Both the position numbers and the translations under genes were made by a program. This document shows positions 1 to 19,400 of a stretch of DNA of 64,000 nt, piece by piece (the first letter of the stretch is position 1; every line of letters begins with the position of its first letter). The stretch comes from Xiphias gladius (lineage: Eukaryota > Chordata > Actinopteri > Istiophoriformes > Xiphiidae): contig NC_053402.1 in the NCBI RefSeq assembly GCF_016859285.1, positions 8,018,531-8,082,530 on the forward strand, in the 5' to 3' direction. The notes beneath the pieces are model-generated. The model had not been told where the DNA came from. It ran no database searches and saw nothing but the letters and a program-made list of their open reading frames with translations.

Positions 1-1106
1 TACAAGTAAAAAGTAAAAGCTTAGCTTTCAAAATGTTTCTCAAATAATAGTGCATTAGTATTATCAGCAAAATGTACTTAAAGTATAAAAAACCCGTTTT
101 GTTATGTTTACGTTTGTCTTTTATTTCTTTTTCAACACCAACAGAAACCAATATAGCATCAAAACATGAGATATTACCAATATACAAATTAAAAAGTATA
201 CAACAGAAATAAAACAGGAGAATATATGAAAATTAAAATATTAATACACAAAAATGTTAAAACAAAGCACTATACCAAGCAATGCCATTACAGTCATTAT
301 CATGAATGTTTCACAGTGCTTAGTTTAACTCTATTTACAACATTCTTTCCTTTCTGGTATAGTATTTACTGGTTTAATATATTCAGTTTTATGATTAAAA
401 TCCAGCTTTTAAATCACATAGTATCAAAACTATCATTTGATAGTGTTTTGAATCAAGATGCTTGAGTTTGATGTGCTGTTACCTAGGGGCAAAGTATAAG
501 GCAGTGATTTCCCTTTTTCAATACCACTAAATTAATGTAAAAATGAATAGAATAAATTCACTCAACCTTTGCCTGTAACTGAAGCACTGCAGGCTTAGTG
601 GAAAAATGTGATACAAAAGTGATGTTTTAATTATTGAGTGTAGGAGGTGGTAGGAAGGGATATGGGTTAGTGTCACAGCCAGTCCAACTTTTGATTCCAC
701 TGGTGATGGATTCCATAATTCACAAACACTTTCACTCTAATGGAACACGATTTTCTCATTACAAAGTTGATTGTGCACTGTTGAGGATGCACATCCATTT
801 GGCTGTTTTTTTTCCTCCAGAATACATTCATTACTCACAAATAATGTAGTGTATGTTTATCTGCAGTCAATAGACTTGAGTCAATCTGTAAGACCTGTTT
901 GGATTCTGCTCTCAACATAAAACAAAAAAAACGCCAAACGTACATTTTACTGGCAGCATTGGGCCTTGGGCCTACTCAGCTTTTACACCGCTTGGCTCTG
1001 CCATCAAATATTTATGATCACGACCACAAGCAACTTCTACGCTGGCCGCTGCTAAAACGCATATTAAACATCAGCTGATAACAGTATGAACATCAACTCA
1101 AATACA

Positions 1107-1142
1107 GTTCCTATTATCTTTTGGAAAAAAGATAATAGGAAC
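1107..1142. repeat. perfect 16-bp inverted repeat with 4-nt loop
   Basis: Arms at 1107-1122 (GTTCCTATTATCTTTT) and 1127-1142 (exact reverse complement), separated by GGAA. In a long tmem184b 3'UTR it would fold as an uninterrupted RNA hairpin. Confidence 0.85.
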
Positions 1143-2117
1143 AAGAGGAACAACAGGATAGCAGGCAGGCCCAAAGGTTTTGACTCAATTGAGGCTTTTT
1201 TACCACTCCCTATTCTTCTAGCGTGCATCAGTTTTTTCTGCTATAGTGTGTGCCTTTAACACATTTTTTTCCTAACTGTACCTCAACATTCTGTCATCTT
1301 GCACACCAACTTTTAATGCACATACATTCCTATTCAGGATGTGAGTACAATCAGATTTAAAGCCTTGTTTGAACTGTCCTTATCTGTCTGTAGTGACCAA
1401 TGTCCTGACTCACTCACTACTACTACTATAGCAGTGATGCCTTTATAAACAGTATCAGCAGAGGCAGGCCTGATCTGTGCTGCCTGTAATGCCCTTAATT
1501 AAGGGAATACAATCCACAGCACAGCTGGGCCGTCTCTGTAGGGAGGTGCTGCTTCTTCAGTAATCTGTTATCTGTGTAGGTGTTGTCCTTCCGTCAGTCC
1601 CTCTGCCCACACTAAAATCTCTCCTACAGATGTTCTTGCGGTGCTCCACAAACAGTAATATTGTGCGAGGGGCCCAAGTTGGGCGCACAGCCGCAGTCAT
1701 ACTATTACACTTTTGATTCACAAAAATGAAAACATACACTGAATATTTATAACATTTCTGGAATAACAATTTTCCAAACATAATAGTCTTTAAATGACTT
1801 ATGCCTTCAAGGTCATACAACATTTAAATAAAAAAATAAAATAAAAATAAGCGATCAAATTCTTATATATTAAAATTAAGCCCTGCAATTAGAAGGCTCC
1901 TTAGTTTTCTTGGCTATAAATCAATTCTAAATCTTAAAACGGGTTGCCTCATTAACTGAAGCACAGGGTACTACTCCTTCTATTTGGCAAGGTTTCAGTA
2001 AGAGGCAGAGTTTGTAGAGGGTTGAGGAGGAGTATGTATTAAGAATCAATGTAAAAACTAAAGAAAGAAGGAGGCCATGTGTTTCACATGAAGATGGCAC
2101 ATATTTTCCCTTGCATA

Positions 2118-2178
2118 CACTTTATATCTGATTGTTGTCAAACAAATTGTTGTCACTTTATATCTGATTGTTGTCAAA
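2118..2178. repeat. two-copy direct repeat, 36-bp period
   Basis: CACTTTATATCTGATTGTTG followed by TCAAA is present at 2118-2142 and again exactly at 2154-2178. It is probably a recent local duplication of about 36 bp. Confidence 0.85.
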
Positions 2179-2620
2179 AGTGCAGCATTAGGTTGCTATA
2201 TGCAGGCATGGTTATTTGTACTGATCAATATTCAACAGATGAATGTAGATATTCTATTTCTGTCAGTAATGACCTCTATGACATTGACGCAAATGTTCCC
2301 AACCTTTCTACTCCCTCACTTTATTTGTAACGTCCTATCCATGCTCCATGCTCTTTCCCCTCTTTCTCCCCTTACTTCCCCTTTTTCTTGTAAAACCCCC
2401 CTTTCTTATTCCTGAATTCTGCTAACCACGATTTCTCACGAAGTCTCACATGAATCTTATCTTTTATTGCTGTCTAAATGTGAAAAAAAAACCCTCCAAA
2501 AACAGAATCTCATCTTCCATGTTCAGGCTGAAACAAAAGATCTGATTTGTCTCACATAACTGCTAGAAATTCAGTATGGGCTATGGGAGAAAAGTGACCA
2601 TATGAGCGTGTGTTTGAGTC

Positions 2621-11117
<8,497 letters not shown>

Positions 11118-13539
11118 CTGTATGAAAAGAGGGTATGTAGACTTCATCCACGAAGATGCTCTTTATGTGACACAATCTAATTTAGTCTAGATATCTTAAA
11201 TTAGCAGTAGGCTTATTTAAGCAACATTTGGTCGACAAAATCAGCTGCAAAACCTCATGTTCTAGGTTATAAAGCCTGAATGAAAATGTGTAAATGCATC
11301 ACAACAGGCCTGCACAGTTTAAGTTTAAATCTCAAGCCAACATCTGCTGATGTTAGAATGAGACAACTGAAAAAGATACAGAGCGAAGTAGGACAGTGCA
11401 AAAGAGATTTGTGTGGATAGACAGAAGAATTGAGATCAAAACAGAGAGAGTGACAAGAGAATGCGTAAGGTAGGTGGGTGAGGAGAAGCTGATGAAAATT
11501 GTAAAAACCACACACACCAGCACATGGCGGGGGGGGGGGGTCAGTATGACAGCAATGAGCTGAGGGCTGCTGGGCTGCTGACCCAATTTCTCCCCTTCTT
11601 TTTCTCTGTGCTTTATTGAGGGCCTGAAGAAGTGTAGTGTAGCTAGAAATGGCGCTAAACACAATCATATTTCTTCAGAGTAGCGAAACACCATCCCACA
11701 AATCAGCACCAATGAGGTCTGTGGCTACAGGTAAATGTTGAAATAAGGTTCTTGATATATAACTGAATTGGAGTAAAACTATAATGTAAACCCATCCAAA
11801 TGCTTACTCTCTAACATGGATATGTGTTTTGTTATATTCCTGTTATTCTTCACAAATCCTTGTTTTATGAAAAGGTGGCCATTATATAACCAAAGCTTTT
11901 TTCTATGGGATAGATGGGGAACGCTGAGTGGCTTTAAGAATCATTTTTGTGCTTTACTTTTTCCTCAACATTCATCGTCAAAAAAAACAAACAAACAATA
12001 AACCTAAGCCAACTGTGCAGCATTGTCCTAAACCCATTGAGTTGTCTTTATTAGGTTTATACTGTATTAAACTTAATGCTTACACTGCATTTGTGCCACG
12101 TCAGCACATCTTCCCTCGACAAATATCAACAATGATTTATATGAAGTGTAAATAAGACTACACTACAGATCTCTGAATACTGTCATGTCTCCAACTACGT
12201 CAGTGTCTTGGTGTGGATTCCAGGAAGGCAATAACTTAATCATTCTTAATAATCACTTAATTTCACAATGACTTTCAACCCCCTGTGCACCAGCCAAATA
12301 TAGGTTGGCACTTGATGTGATCATGGATGATTCATGCTGCTTGCCAAAGCCTCAGTCAGCTTGTGGCAATGCAGTAACTAGGAACACATCAGCACGTGAC
12401 AGACACCAGAATATGTTTTACTATTCAGACGAAGAAACTGCGGGGAAACCAATTTAGGTCAGCACAGAAAATTCAACTTTCTGCATACCTGGACTGTTTT
12501 TTTTTTGTTTGTTTGTTTTTTTAAGAAATATCAGGAAGACATAGCTAGAATATTAAGTTTTTCCATCAGGCTGAAATTTTGAAATTGGTGTAATTGAGGG
12601 CTTTTCTCTTAATTACTGCAAAGCAATCCCTTAGTCAAACATCTTGCACAATGATTTCTGATACAGCAGACAGTTCCAATTTGACTTACCATAATGACCA
12701 AGCATTTTCATGTGATCATCATCAAACAGACTAATTAACAGCTGAATTTGTGTCTCCAAACAGATGTACTATATATTGAAATTGAGGGAAGGTCTTACCA
12801 TTTATCATGGTCATTTTTTGCAATATTCCCTAGCCTGAATGGATGGATGGGTGGATGTAAAATATGTCAAAACAGTTTGTCGTATGACACATAAAAATTA
12901 AATAAAAATGATCTACTTATTATCTGAGAAAAATGAATGTGACGTGAGGTCTGTGTTCATTATACACGCGCACTGACGATGATCACAAGCACCAGCTTTC
13001 ACCTACAACAGAGCTTGGTGCTTCCCAGTGGTCCACGGACAAGAGAGAGGCAACACATCAGTCCTGCTGACTGCTCCCGTGAGTAGCTTTCAAAACATGC
13101 ATTGTACTTTGACCTCAATCGAATCGGCAGTCTTTGTGACAGACGATTGTAAGTCCTCAGGCTAGGAGAGCTGCCTGAAACATACTTTAAAGCACCAAGG
13201 CTATTGAGGTCGTGTTTAATCAGAGGCAGTGAAGACATCAGGGCTCCTGAGCAAAATTAAAGTGAGTTGTGGTCACTGCTAGTGTAGGTATAGCAAATTC
13301 CTCCAAAGGACGAGAGAGCAGGTTTCCTAGCTTTCAACCTTGACAATTTTACACACAAACCCGCGCTGCAGTTAGAGAATGAGTGACATCTTTAATGCAA
13401 ATTCAGAGGGGGCAATATTTACCTCAGCTGATTTTGGTTGTGTTGAGACCTTTTGCGAGTTTAGAAAAACACAGTAAACTGAAAAAAAAATGGTAGCTTT
13501 TGTTCAGTGCTCTTGACTCCATCCTGCTGCGTTACTTAC
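11118..13539 (-). other. tmem184b: tmem184b first intron
   Basis: 2.4-kb intron between the untranslated exon and the ATG exon. It contains a G homopolymer near 11528-11539, a GGAT run near 12838-12857 and T-rich stretches near 12500, but no coding signal. The frame at 12999-13238 (minus) has no recognisable relatives. Confidence 0.6.
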
Positions 13540-13960
13540 CTCCTCTGTAGTTGTTTGATCGCGCAGGTTTGAATCCAAGCATCAAATTAGCTCATCGTTT
13601 CAAGTCGACTGCGAACCTTTTTGAGTTTAAAGTTATTTGGCCAAGCGCTAACTTTCAGATGACGGCCAGCCACTTATCCGAGCACTGCATCGTTGTATGA
13701 ACCCCAGAAACTTGCTTTTTATAAAAATGAAAAGTGTCGGCAGCTGAGCGTAAACTACGCCGAGCGCTGCTAGCTAACGTTAGCTAGCCTTCCTAGCCTG
13801 ACGCTAGCTTGCTGTTTTCTCCCCGCAAAGTCAAAATAAAGAAATATAACATGCTTTTAAGAAGCTATACACTCACTTACAATGTTAAAATGTCTACTGA
13901 AATTATCGAGTATTATCTCGCCATTCCCCATCCAATGCTGAAGAACTAGACAGTTACTTC
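13540..13960 (-). promoter_or_regulatory. tmem184b: tmem184b untranslated first exon and promoter region (5' limit approximate)
   Basis: The acceptor abutting the tmem184b ATG requires an upstream exon. The best donor is GAGGAG|GTAAGTAAC, ending an exon at 13540. The DNA upstream of it (to about 14040) is richer in CpG than its surroundings. It contains a 20-bp GCTAGC/AACGTT palindrome (13769-13788) and an NRF1-like site (14023-14033), typical of a housekeeping promoter. The transcription start is not determinable from sequence alone. Confidence 0.6.
13769..13788. repeat. perfect 20-bp palindrome GCTAGCTAACGTTAGCTAGC
   Basis: Fully self-complementary, inside the inferred tmem184b 5' exon or promoter. 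The related pieces AGCCTGACGCTAGCTTGC follow within 20 bp. Confidence 0.85.
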
Positions 13961-14022
13961 ATCCACATCACCACCAGTTCACTAGACCAACGGCAGCAGC
14001 TGCCAGCAAATACTCCGCTCCT

Positions 14023-14033
14023 TGCGCATGCGT
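14023..14033. promoter_or_regulatory. NRF1-like site TGCGCATGCGT
   Basis: Matches the NRF1 consensus (YGCGCAYGCGCR) except for the last position. It lies just upstream of the inferred tmem184b first exon and about 220 bp from the csnk1e polyadenylation signal, where a promoter element is expected. Confidence 0.5.
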
Positions 14034-14248
14034 AATCATGCTGTTTTTATTTTAAGGGTTTTGCAATTGAAAATGATGTAACTTTTTACAGGCTACAATG
14101 CACAAGATATGCTGTTGTTCGAAACCCCCAATTAGAGAAAAAAAAAAAAAAAAAAAAAATCCCACCAGATTAAAAACGTATAGACAGCAATAAGCAAAAA
14201 ATGAGCAAGAAAAGGGTCAGCAAAAAGTTGTGAGCAAGGTTATTCATT

Positions 14249-14254
14249 TTTATT
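14249..14254 (-). terminator. csnk1e: polyadenylation signal AATAAA for csnk1e
   Basis: The only canonical minus-strand AATAAA I noticed shortly upstream of the tmem184b promoter in the expected direction. Placement is inferred from sequence only. Confidence 0.55.
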
Positions 14255-14840
14255 ACTTCATAAAATATACACAAATACTGTTGTAAATAGAGTGTGTTAA
14301 AGAACTGTACAAGCTATCAGTACACATTACATAAAGTGAAATCCCCATCGCCTCAGCCTCTTCTATACCGTCACCAACCCACCAGTTACTATGCCACTGG
14401 GTCATGGTGGCATGTACAAAAGGTAATTACACACAGTTCACTGCTATTTACACATCCCTGCAATTTGATCAGGTATTTTCTTCTGAATGACATCATCAAA
14501 GTTGCTGGAGGTTAAAATTCAAAAGTGACATCAAACTAGCATTATCATTTTTGCAGAGGGAATACTGAAAGCCCTATGTATAACAAGAGGTGGACAGATA
14601 ACCTTCGAGGCATAACAGAAGTAAAAAGGGATAGGCAAAAAAAAAAAGAACTGAACAAGGCAATTCTAATAAGTTACAGGGGGAAGAAATAAAAACACAA
14701 ATAAGAGAATAAAGAAGAAAGTTATTTCTGACAAATAAAAAAATAGTTTAACATAAATAGCAGAGAGGACAAAGAAAACAATCTGCATACAAAGACAAAA
14801 CGAATCTTGTAATCTTAGCAGGGATTCACTCTATCACTCC

Positions 14841-14880
14841 CCCCCTTCTCTCTCTCTCTCTCTCTCTCACTCACACACAC
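14841..14880. repeat. (CT)n-(CA)n simple repeat
   Basis: A short compound run in the csnk1e 3'UTR (CTCTCTCTCTCTCTCTCT then CACACACAC). Confidence 0.85.
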
Positions 14881-15075
14881 AAAAAATATTGGATGACCCA
14901 GCTGGCAAAGCAACAGTATCCCACCCCACAATTTAGTATTTAAATACCTAGACTTCGGAACCCAGCCCCTATTTTTATCAATAGTATGCATTTTTCTACT
15001 TTACATCTTAAAACAAATAACCACATTTTGGCTTTACATCCAAATAAAAAAACATATTATATATATTTACAGTGG

Positions 15076-15079
<4 letters not shown>

Positions 15080-15108
<29 letters not shown>
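15080..15108. repeat. A homopolymer in csnk1e 3'UTR
   Basis: About 27 consecutive A on the plus strand (U in the mRNA), followed nearby by a C run at 15121-15130. It could be an assembly-sensitive tract. Confidence 0.85.
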
Positions 15109-15110
<2 letters not shown>

Positions 15111-16298
15111 CACTGGATGCCCCCCCCCCCAAAAAAACTGTAATCCATATCATAGCCTGCCCATTCCCCTATGACCTCCAATAACAAAAGAATAAAAAAG
15201 GTAACATTAAGAACTATCATAAAAATTGCAGCCACTATTTGTTAGCCAAAATGGGCAGCTATGGTCTCTGGTCAAATACACTGAGAATTTCCTGAGGAGC
15301 TTCCCTCAAGACTTGGGAGTGTGTCTTTGCAATATCTATGGTCATTCTTCACCTTACCGACTCACATTAAAACCAAAATAAACACGCAATTTAAAAACAG
15401 GTAAAATATGGGGTGGTGGAGGTTTTGGTGGCTGAGTTTTGAGGGACAGTACATCATCACAACATGGATGGATGAAGGGCAAGCAAGGACCAATTGCTAC
15501 TTCACCAGAAACATTACTCTACAACAGCTAAAACATCACTTACTTATCCTTTTCAAAATTACCTTTCATTTTGTCCACTATCCTCTCACCTATCTCTCCC
15601 CCCCTACCTCTTCATCTTTTAGCTGTTACTTCTTTCAAAAATGCAAAGAAAGGAAACTAATGACAAACTCCATTTTATGATGTCCTCATGAAAGATAAGA
15701 GACGACATTCACTGAAAAGTTGTTTTTGCAGTGTTAAAACTGAAAAAGAAATCTTTACTAAGCCTATGTCAATCACAAAGTTGACCTTTGACAAGAAACA
15801 TGCGTGTCCCTGATACCTTTTTTGCTTCTTTAAACCAACAGTTCCTTCACATTTTTAAAACAGAGGGTATTGAAGGAATGCTTTGAGGAAGAAGGGAGCA
15901 GGTATGAGCAACCATGGAGTAACAATGGTGTAGCATTGTCATTCGTTTGCTTTTTGTATTGTAGTGGTGGTGGTCCAGGGTTCAGCAAAGAGGATACATG
16001 AAAAAGTGCACGTTAGATGCGGTCATGTACTTCCCTGGATTCTTTAAAAATTTACTTTCCTTTTACAAATATCCATGTGTCCCTTGGCAATCATCTTGTA
16101 ATAAGACAAGGTAAAAAATAAAGGAAAATAAACCGGAGCGATGAACATACCTTGCAACCCTGCAACAACAAGTGGATTGTTAGTTATTAGAGAAGGCAGT
16201 GAACTGGTGAGAAGTATATTTCTGCAGTCAGTATGTGAATAAATGATTGAAACTAGATCTGACCTGTCAGTTTCAAGTGCATGCAGAGCCAAAGAATT

Positions 16299-16331
16299 CT
16301 ACTTCCCCATGTGCTCAAATGGCACGCTGAC
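16299..16331 (-). CDS. csnk1e: csnk1e last coding exon ([10 protein letters not shown], stop)
   Basis: A 33-nt coding remnant after the acceptor TTTTGCAG gives [10 protein letters not shown] and TAG (16301-16299), matching the epsilon end SVPFDHLGK. The rest of this exon is 3'UTR. Confidence 0.95.
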   Translation of the reverse strand, partial: VSVPFEHMGK

Positions 16332-16403
16332 CTGCAAAAGAAACTTAATTAGACTCAAGTGGAGGAATTAGCAGTCTAGATTTCTCTCTCACTCACTCAC
16401 TCA

Positions 16404-16440
<37 letters not shown>

Positions 16441-19400
16441 CATAATTATTATGGTATGATGAACCAGGTCTTTCCCGTATTAGAGGCAAAATCACACAGA
16501 CCCATCTAACCATAAATGGAGGAATCTCTGTCTGTCGGTCTACATATCGATTTTCTCAACTGCTCATCCGATTGACTTCGAACTTCACTAGTGTATTGCT
16601 GAGGAGCCAACTGCAGTGTCGACTCAAGTTTTTTGGATGAGCAGTTCTCACGAAATCTTCAAACATCGCTTTTCCATGTTACTTGACATGAAGGGGGGGG
16701 GGGGGACTCAACCCAGATGAACAATAAATAATGATGTCACATATTAAGCTAGTATTTCACACTTTTTCTAACCAGACTGATGTATTTCTAGGGTAATATC
16801 TCAGGCCTTCGTTTTTGGTGCTTTTGAATTGGTTTTTTAATTTTAATGCAAAAGAGTTCCTGTTATTTTAACACCAGCTGAATATATTATATATAAATTG
16901 TGGGTGAAAGAAGGGCTGGGTGATAATTCACTATTATCCCTTTGGGTCTATATTCATATTGTGAAGACATTTTAACATCAAAATATCATGGCTCAAAATT
17001 CACATCTTTAACTAAACACGACATTAAATCTACCTGAAATTTAATACTGCACCAAGTTGAAAAAGACAATTTTGTGATAACCATTGCAATGTTATTTAAG
17101 TCCATATCACCCAATCCTTGGCAGAGTGAGTTTTTGTTAGACAAACTTTATAGATAATTTAAGTCCTAAACTATGGGGCTTGAGGAGCCGTGATTTACCA
17201 GACTATTTTTTTTAAAGTCCACCTAGGTGTATAATGTTTTTCCAGCATATGCAGAATGTGTCACCTGGCCAACCAAAGAAGCTGTGAGGGTTTTCTCACC
17301 TGTGATGTGGAAATTCTGGATTGGTCGTGACGGGCTGTGAGGTCTGAGGATGAAACGTTGGCAGGAGCCCCGCGGTGGAGCCGCATGCTCACCTTTCTCT
17401 CTCTCTCTGCACGAGAAATTGCACGTGGTGATGTGTTGCCTGAAATTATGCATAAAATTGAAAAACTGACCACACATCTGATGCAGATATTCACGAAAAA
17501 AAATATTGCTGCTATCTGTCTTTTAATAACAGTATCATGTCATTAAAAGACATATAGTAGGAGTTTATGACTTGAGCAATTTAGCAGAATACTCACCAGA
17601 CTGTTGGACCCGTGAGGCAGGGTTAGAGATAGCCTGCTCTGGCCCGTTCCTGACTCTGTTGGGAGCTCCAGGGTTGGGACCTGGGGGGAGACCTCGCGAT
17701 GCAGACCCTCGGAGGGCTCCTCCGATCCGCTCATCCCTCTCATCTCCCGTCCTCCTCTCCCGATCCCCATCCTCGGCTGTCCGACTGGCACCCTGATAAA
17801 TGAGTTAAGGCGCGTTAAAGCTTTTCCGTTGACCAAAAATGTCTTTAAATGATCTGTATTATACTGTAAGCTGATTGGAAGTGAGATTTTTGAGCACTAT
17901 GATGTAAAAGTTAGTGGCAGATAGGCACCAAAACAAACAAACATCAACACTTCAGTTAAAAACACTTGTTGCAAACTTACAAATTTGAGCATGTTCCAGT
18001 CAAAGACATAATCATAGGAGAAGCCCTGTCGGTGGAAAAGATTCCTGAAGAGCTGTCGTAGGTAGGAGTAGTCTGGCTTGTCATCAAAACGGAGTGAACG
18101 GCAAAAATTCAGGTATGTTGAGAACTCCGCTGTAGGAGAACAAATGAGAAAAACAGTAATGAGGAGAATCAACAAGCACAAGACAAAATCACTGAATGCA
18201 TTTTAACGTTTGACTTTATGTGATTAGATAACATTTGCTCAATTCAATTATGAGGAATCCTAAGACTGCAGCTGCAGATAATTTCACAACTACGGGTATG
18301 TTGCTAACCCAATACACAGAGCAACACAGAAACATCACTCACAAGGGTATCCTTTGCAAAGAACCTCAATGGGTGTGGACATTTTCTTCTCGCTGATTCG
18401 TTCATACTTCTGTCTCTTGGTCGCAGCCTTGAGGCCCTGCCAGGGGAGGGAGCCCAGGTTGAAGTACATGAGGACATAGCCGAGAGACTCCAGGTCATCA
18501 CGTCTGGACTGCTCTATGGACAAAAAGCATGAGTCTGCGCATAAGCGTGAGTTTAAAACCTGAGGGATTTCCACTTAGTGCCCTAACAAAGGACCATTTA
18601 CCCAGGCCCTATTTACATTTTTAAGAAACAAAACTACTGACTTCTTCATACACGCCTTAAGGAATTACAAGTCGCAGGTTATAGTGGTTTGTACTCAACA
18701 CAATTAATAGTCACGAATAGGTCAACAAAATACTACTCATGTCGCCAAAAATGAAAAATGACATACCTTAGGATAAAAGAGGCCTATCAGTTCTATTCTG
18801 CAGACTTTTTAAGTTACTGTGATGCTGAGTTGGAGTTATCTTCAAGTTAGGAATGTGTCAATACCTGGCCAAACAACAATTTATTTTGCTTCACATGACT
18901 CGAGATGGAAAACTGAAAGAAATATGGAGGTAACTAGTTAAACCATGTTTGTGTCAACTATGTTATTGAGTGGGTTTATCTGTGGGTTACCAGTATCCAT
19001 GTGTGAAAGATAATGCAAGTGTAATGAGAGGCCATTTTTTTGCATGAGGTGTGGACAGTCTCCTCTACATGTCACTTCTCATGTCCCGAATTGTTCTCCC
19101 AACCATCCTTCACTCTCACATTTGTTCTCCCAGTTGGTATCTAACCCAAAATCAATGATATAAAACCAAAATACATCAGAGATAAATAACTTATTGGGTC
19201 TGCAACTGTTAAGCTAGTGCACTGCAATGAGATAGGGGATGTGATTAAATGGTTAGCCATATAAAAATGTTTTGCAGAATGTCTTGTAGAGCATTACAGT
19301 GGAATGACACCACCACAACAAGGTCATTTTCTATCCCAGGGGGCATTTTCCTTCTTTTTCTCTCTCATGCGCTCTCTTCCCTTGCATCCTCTGAACAATC

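Larger units (their letters stand above)
1..2620 (-). other. tmem184b: tmem184b 3'UTR and downstream DNA
   Basis: No convincing coding exon on either strand. Minus-strand AATAAA signals (TTTATT on the plus strand) occur at 2463-2468, 2320-2325 and 120-125. The 3'UTR could therefore be about 0.15-0.3 kb or about 2.5 kb. A Pumilio-type TGTAAATA on the minus strand (332-339) would fall in the long form. Short frames such as the one at 226-465 show no family resemblance and are treated as noise. Confidence 0.6.
14228..16298 (-). other. csnk1e: csnk1e 3'UTR (about 2.07 kb)
   Basis: Non-coding stretch from the stop codon to a minus-strand AATAAA at 14254-14249, with cleavage inferred near 14230. 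It holds two Pumilio-type TGTAAATA sites (minus strand; 15071-15064 and 14452-14445), a long A tract near 15080-15108, and a CT/CA run near 14846-14880. Only about 200 bp separate its end from the tmem184b promoter elements. Confidence 0.65.

Noticed and set aside
1557..1823. 88-codon minus-strand frame in the tmem184b 3' region
   Set aside because: No conserved features; it lies in presumed 3'UTR or downstream DNA.
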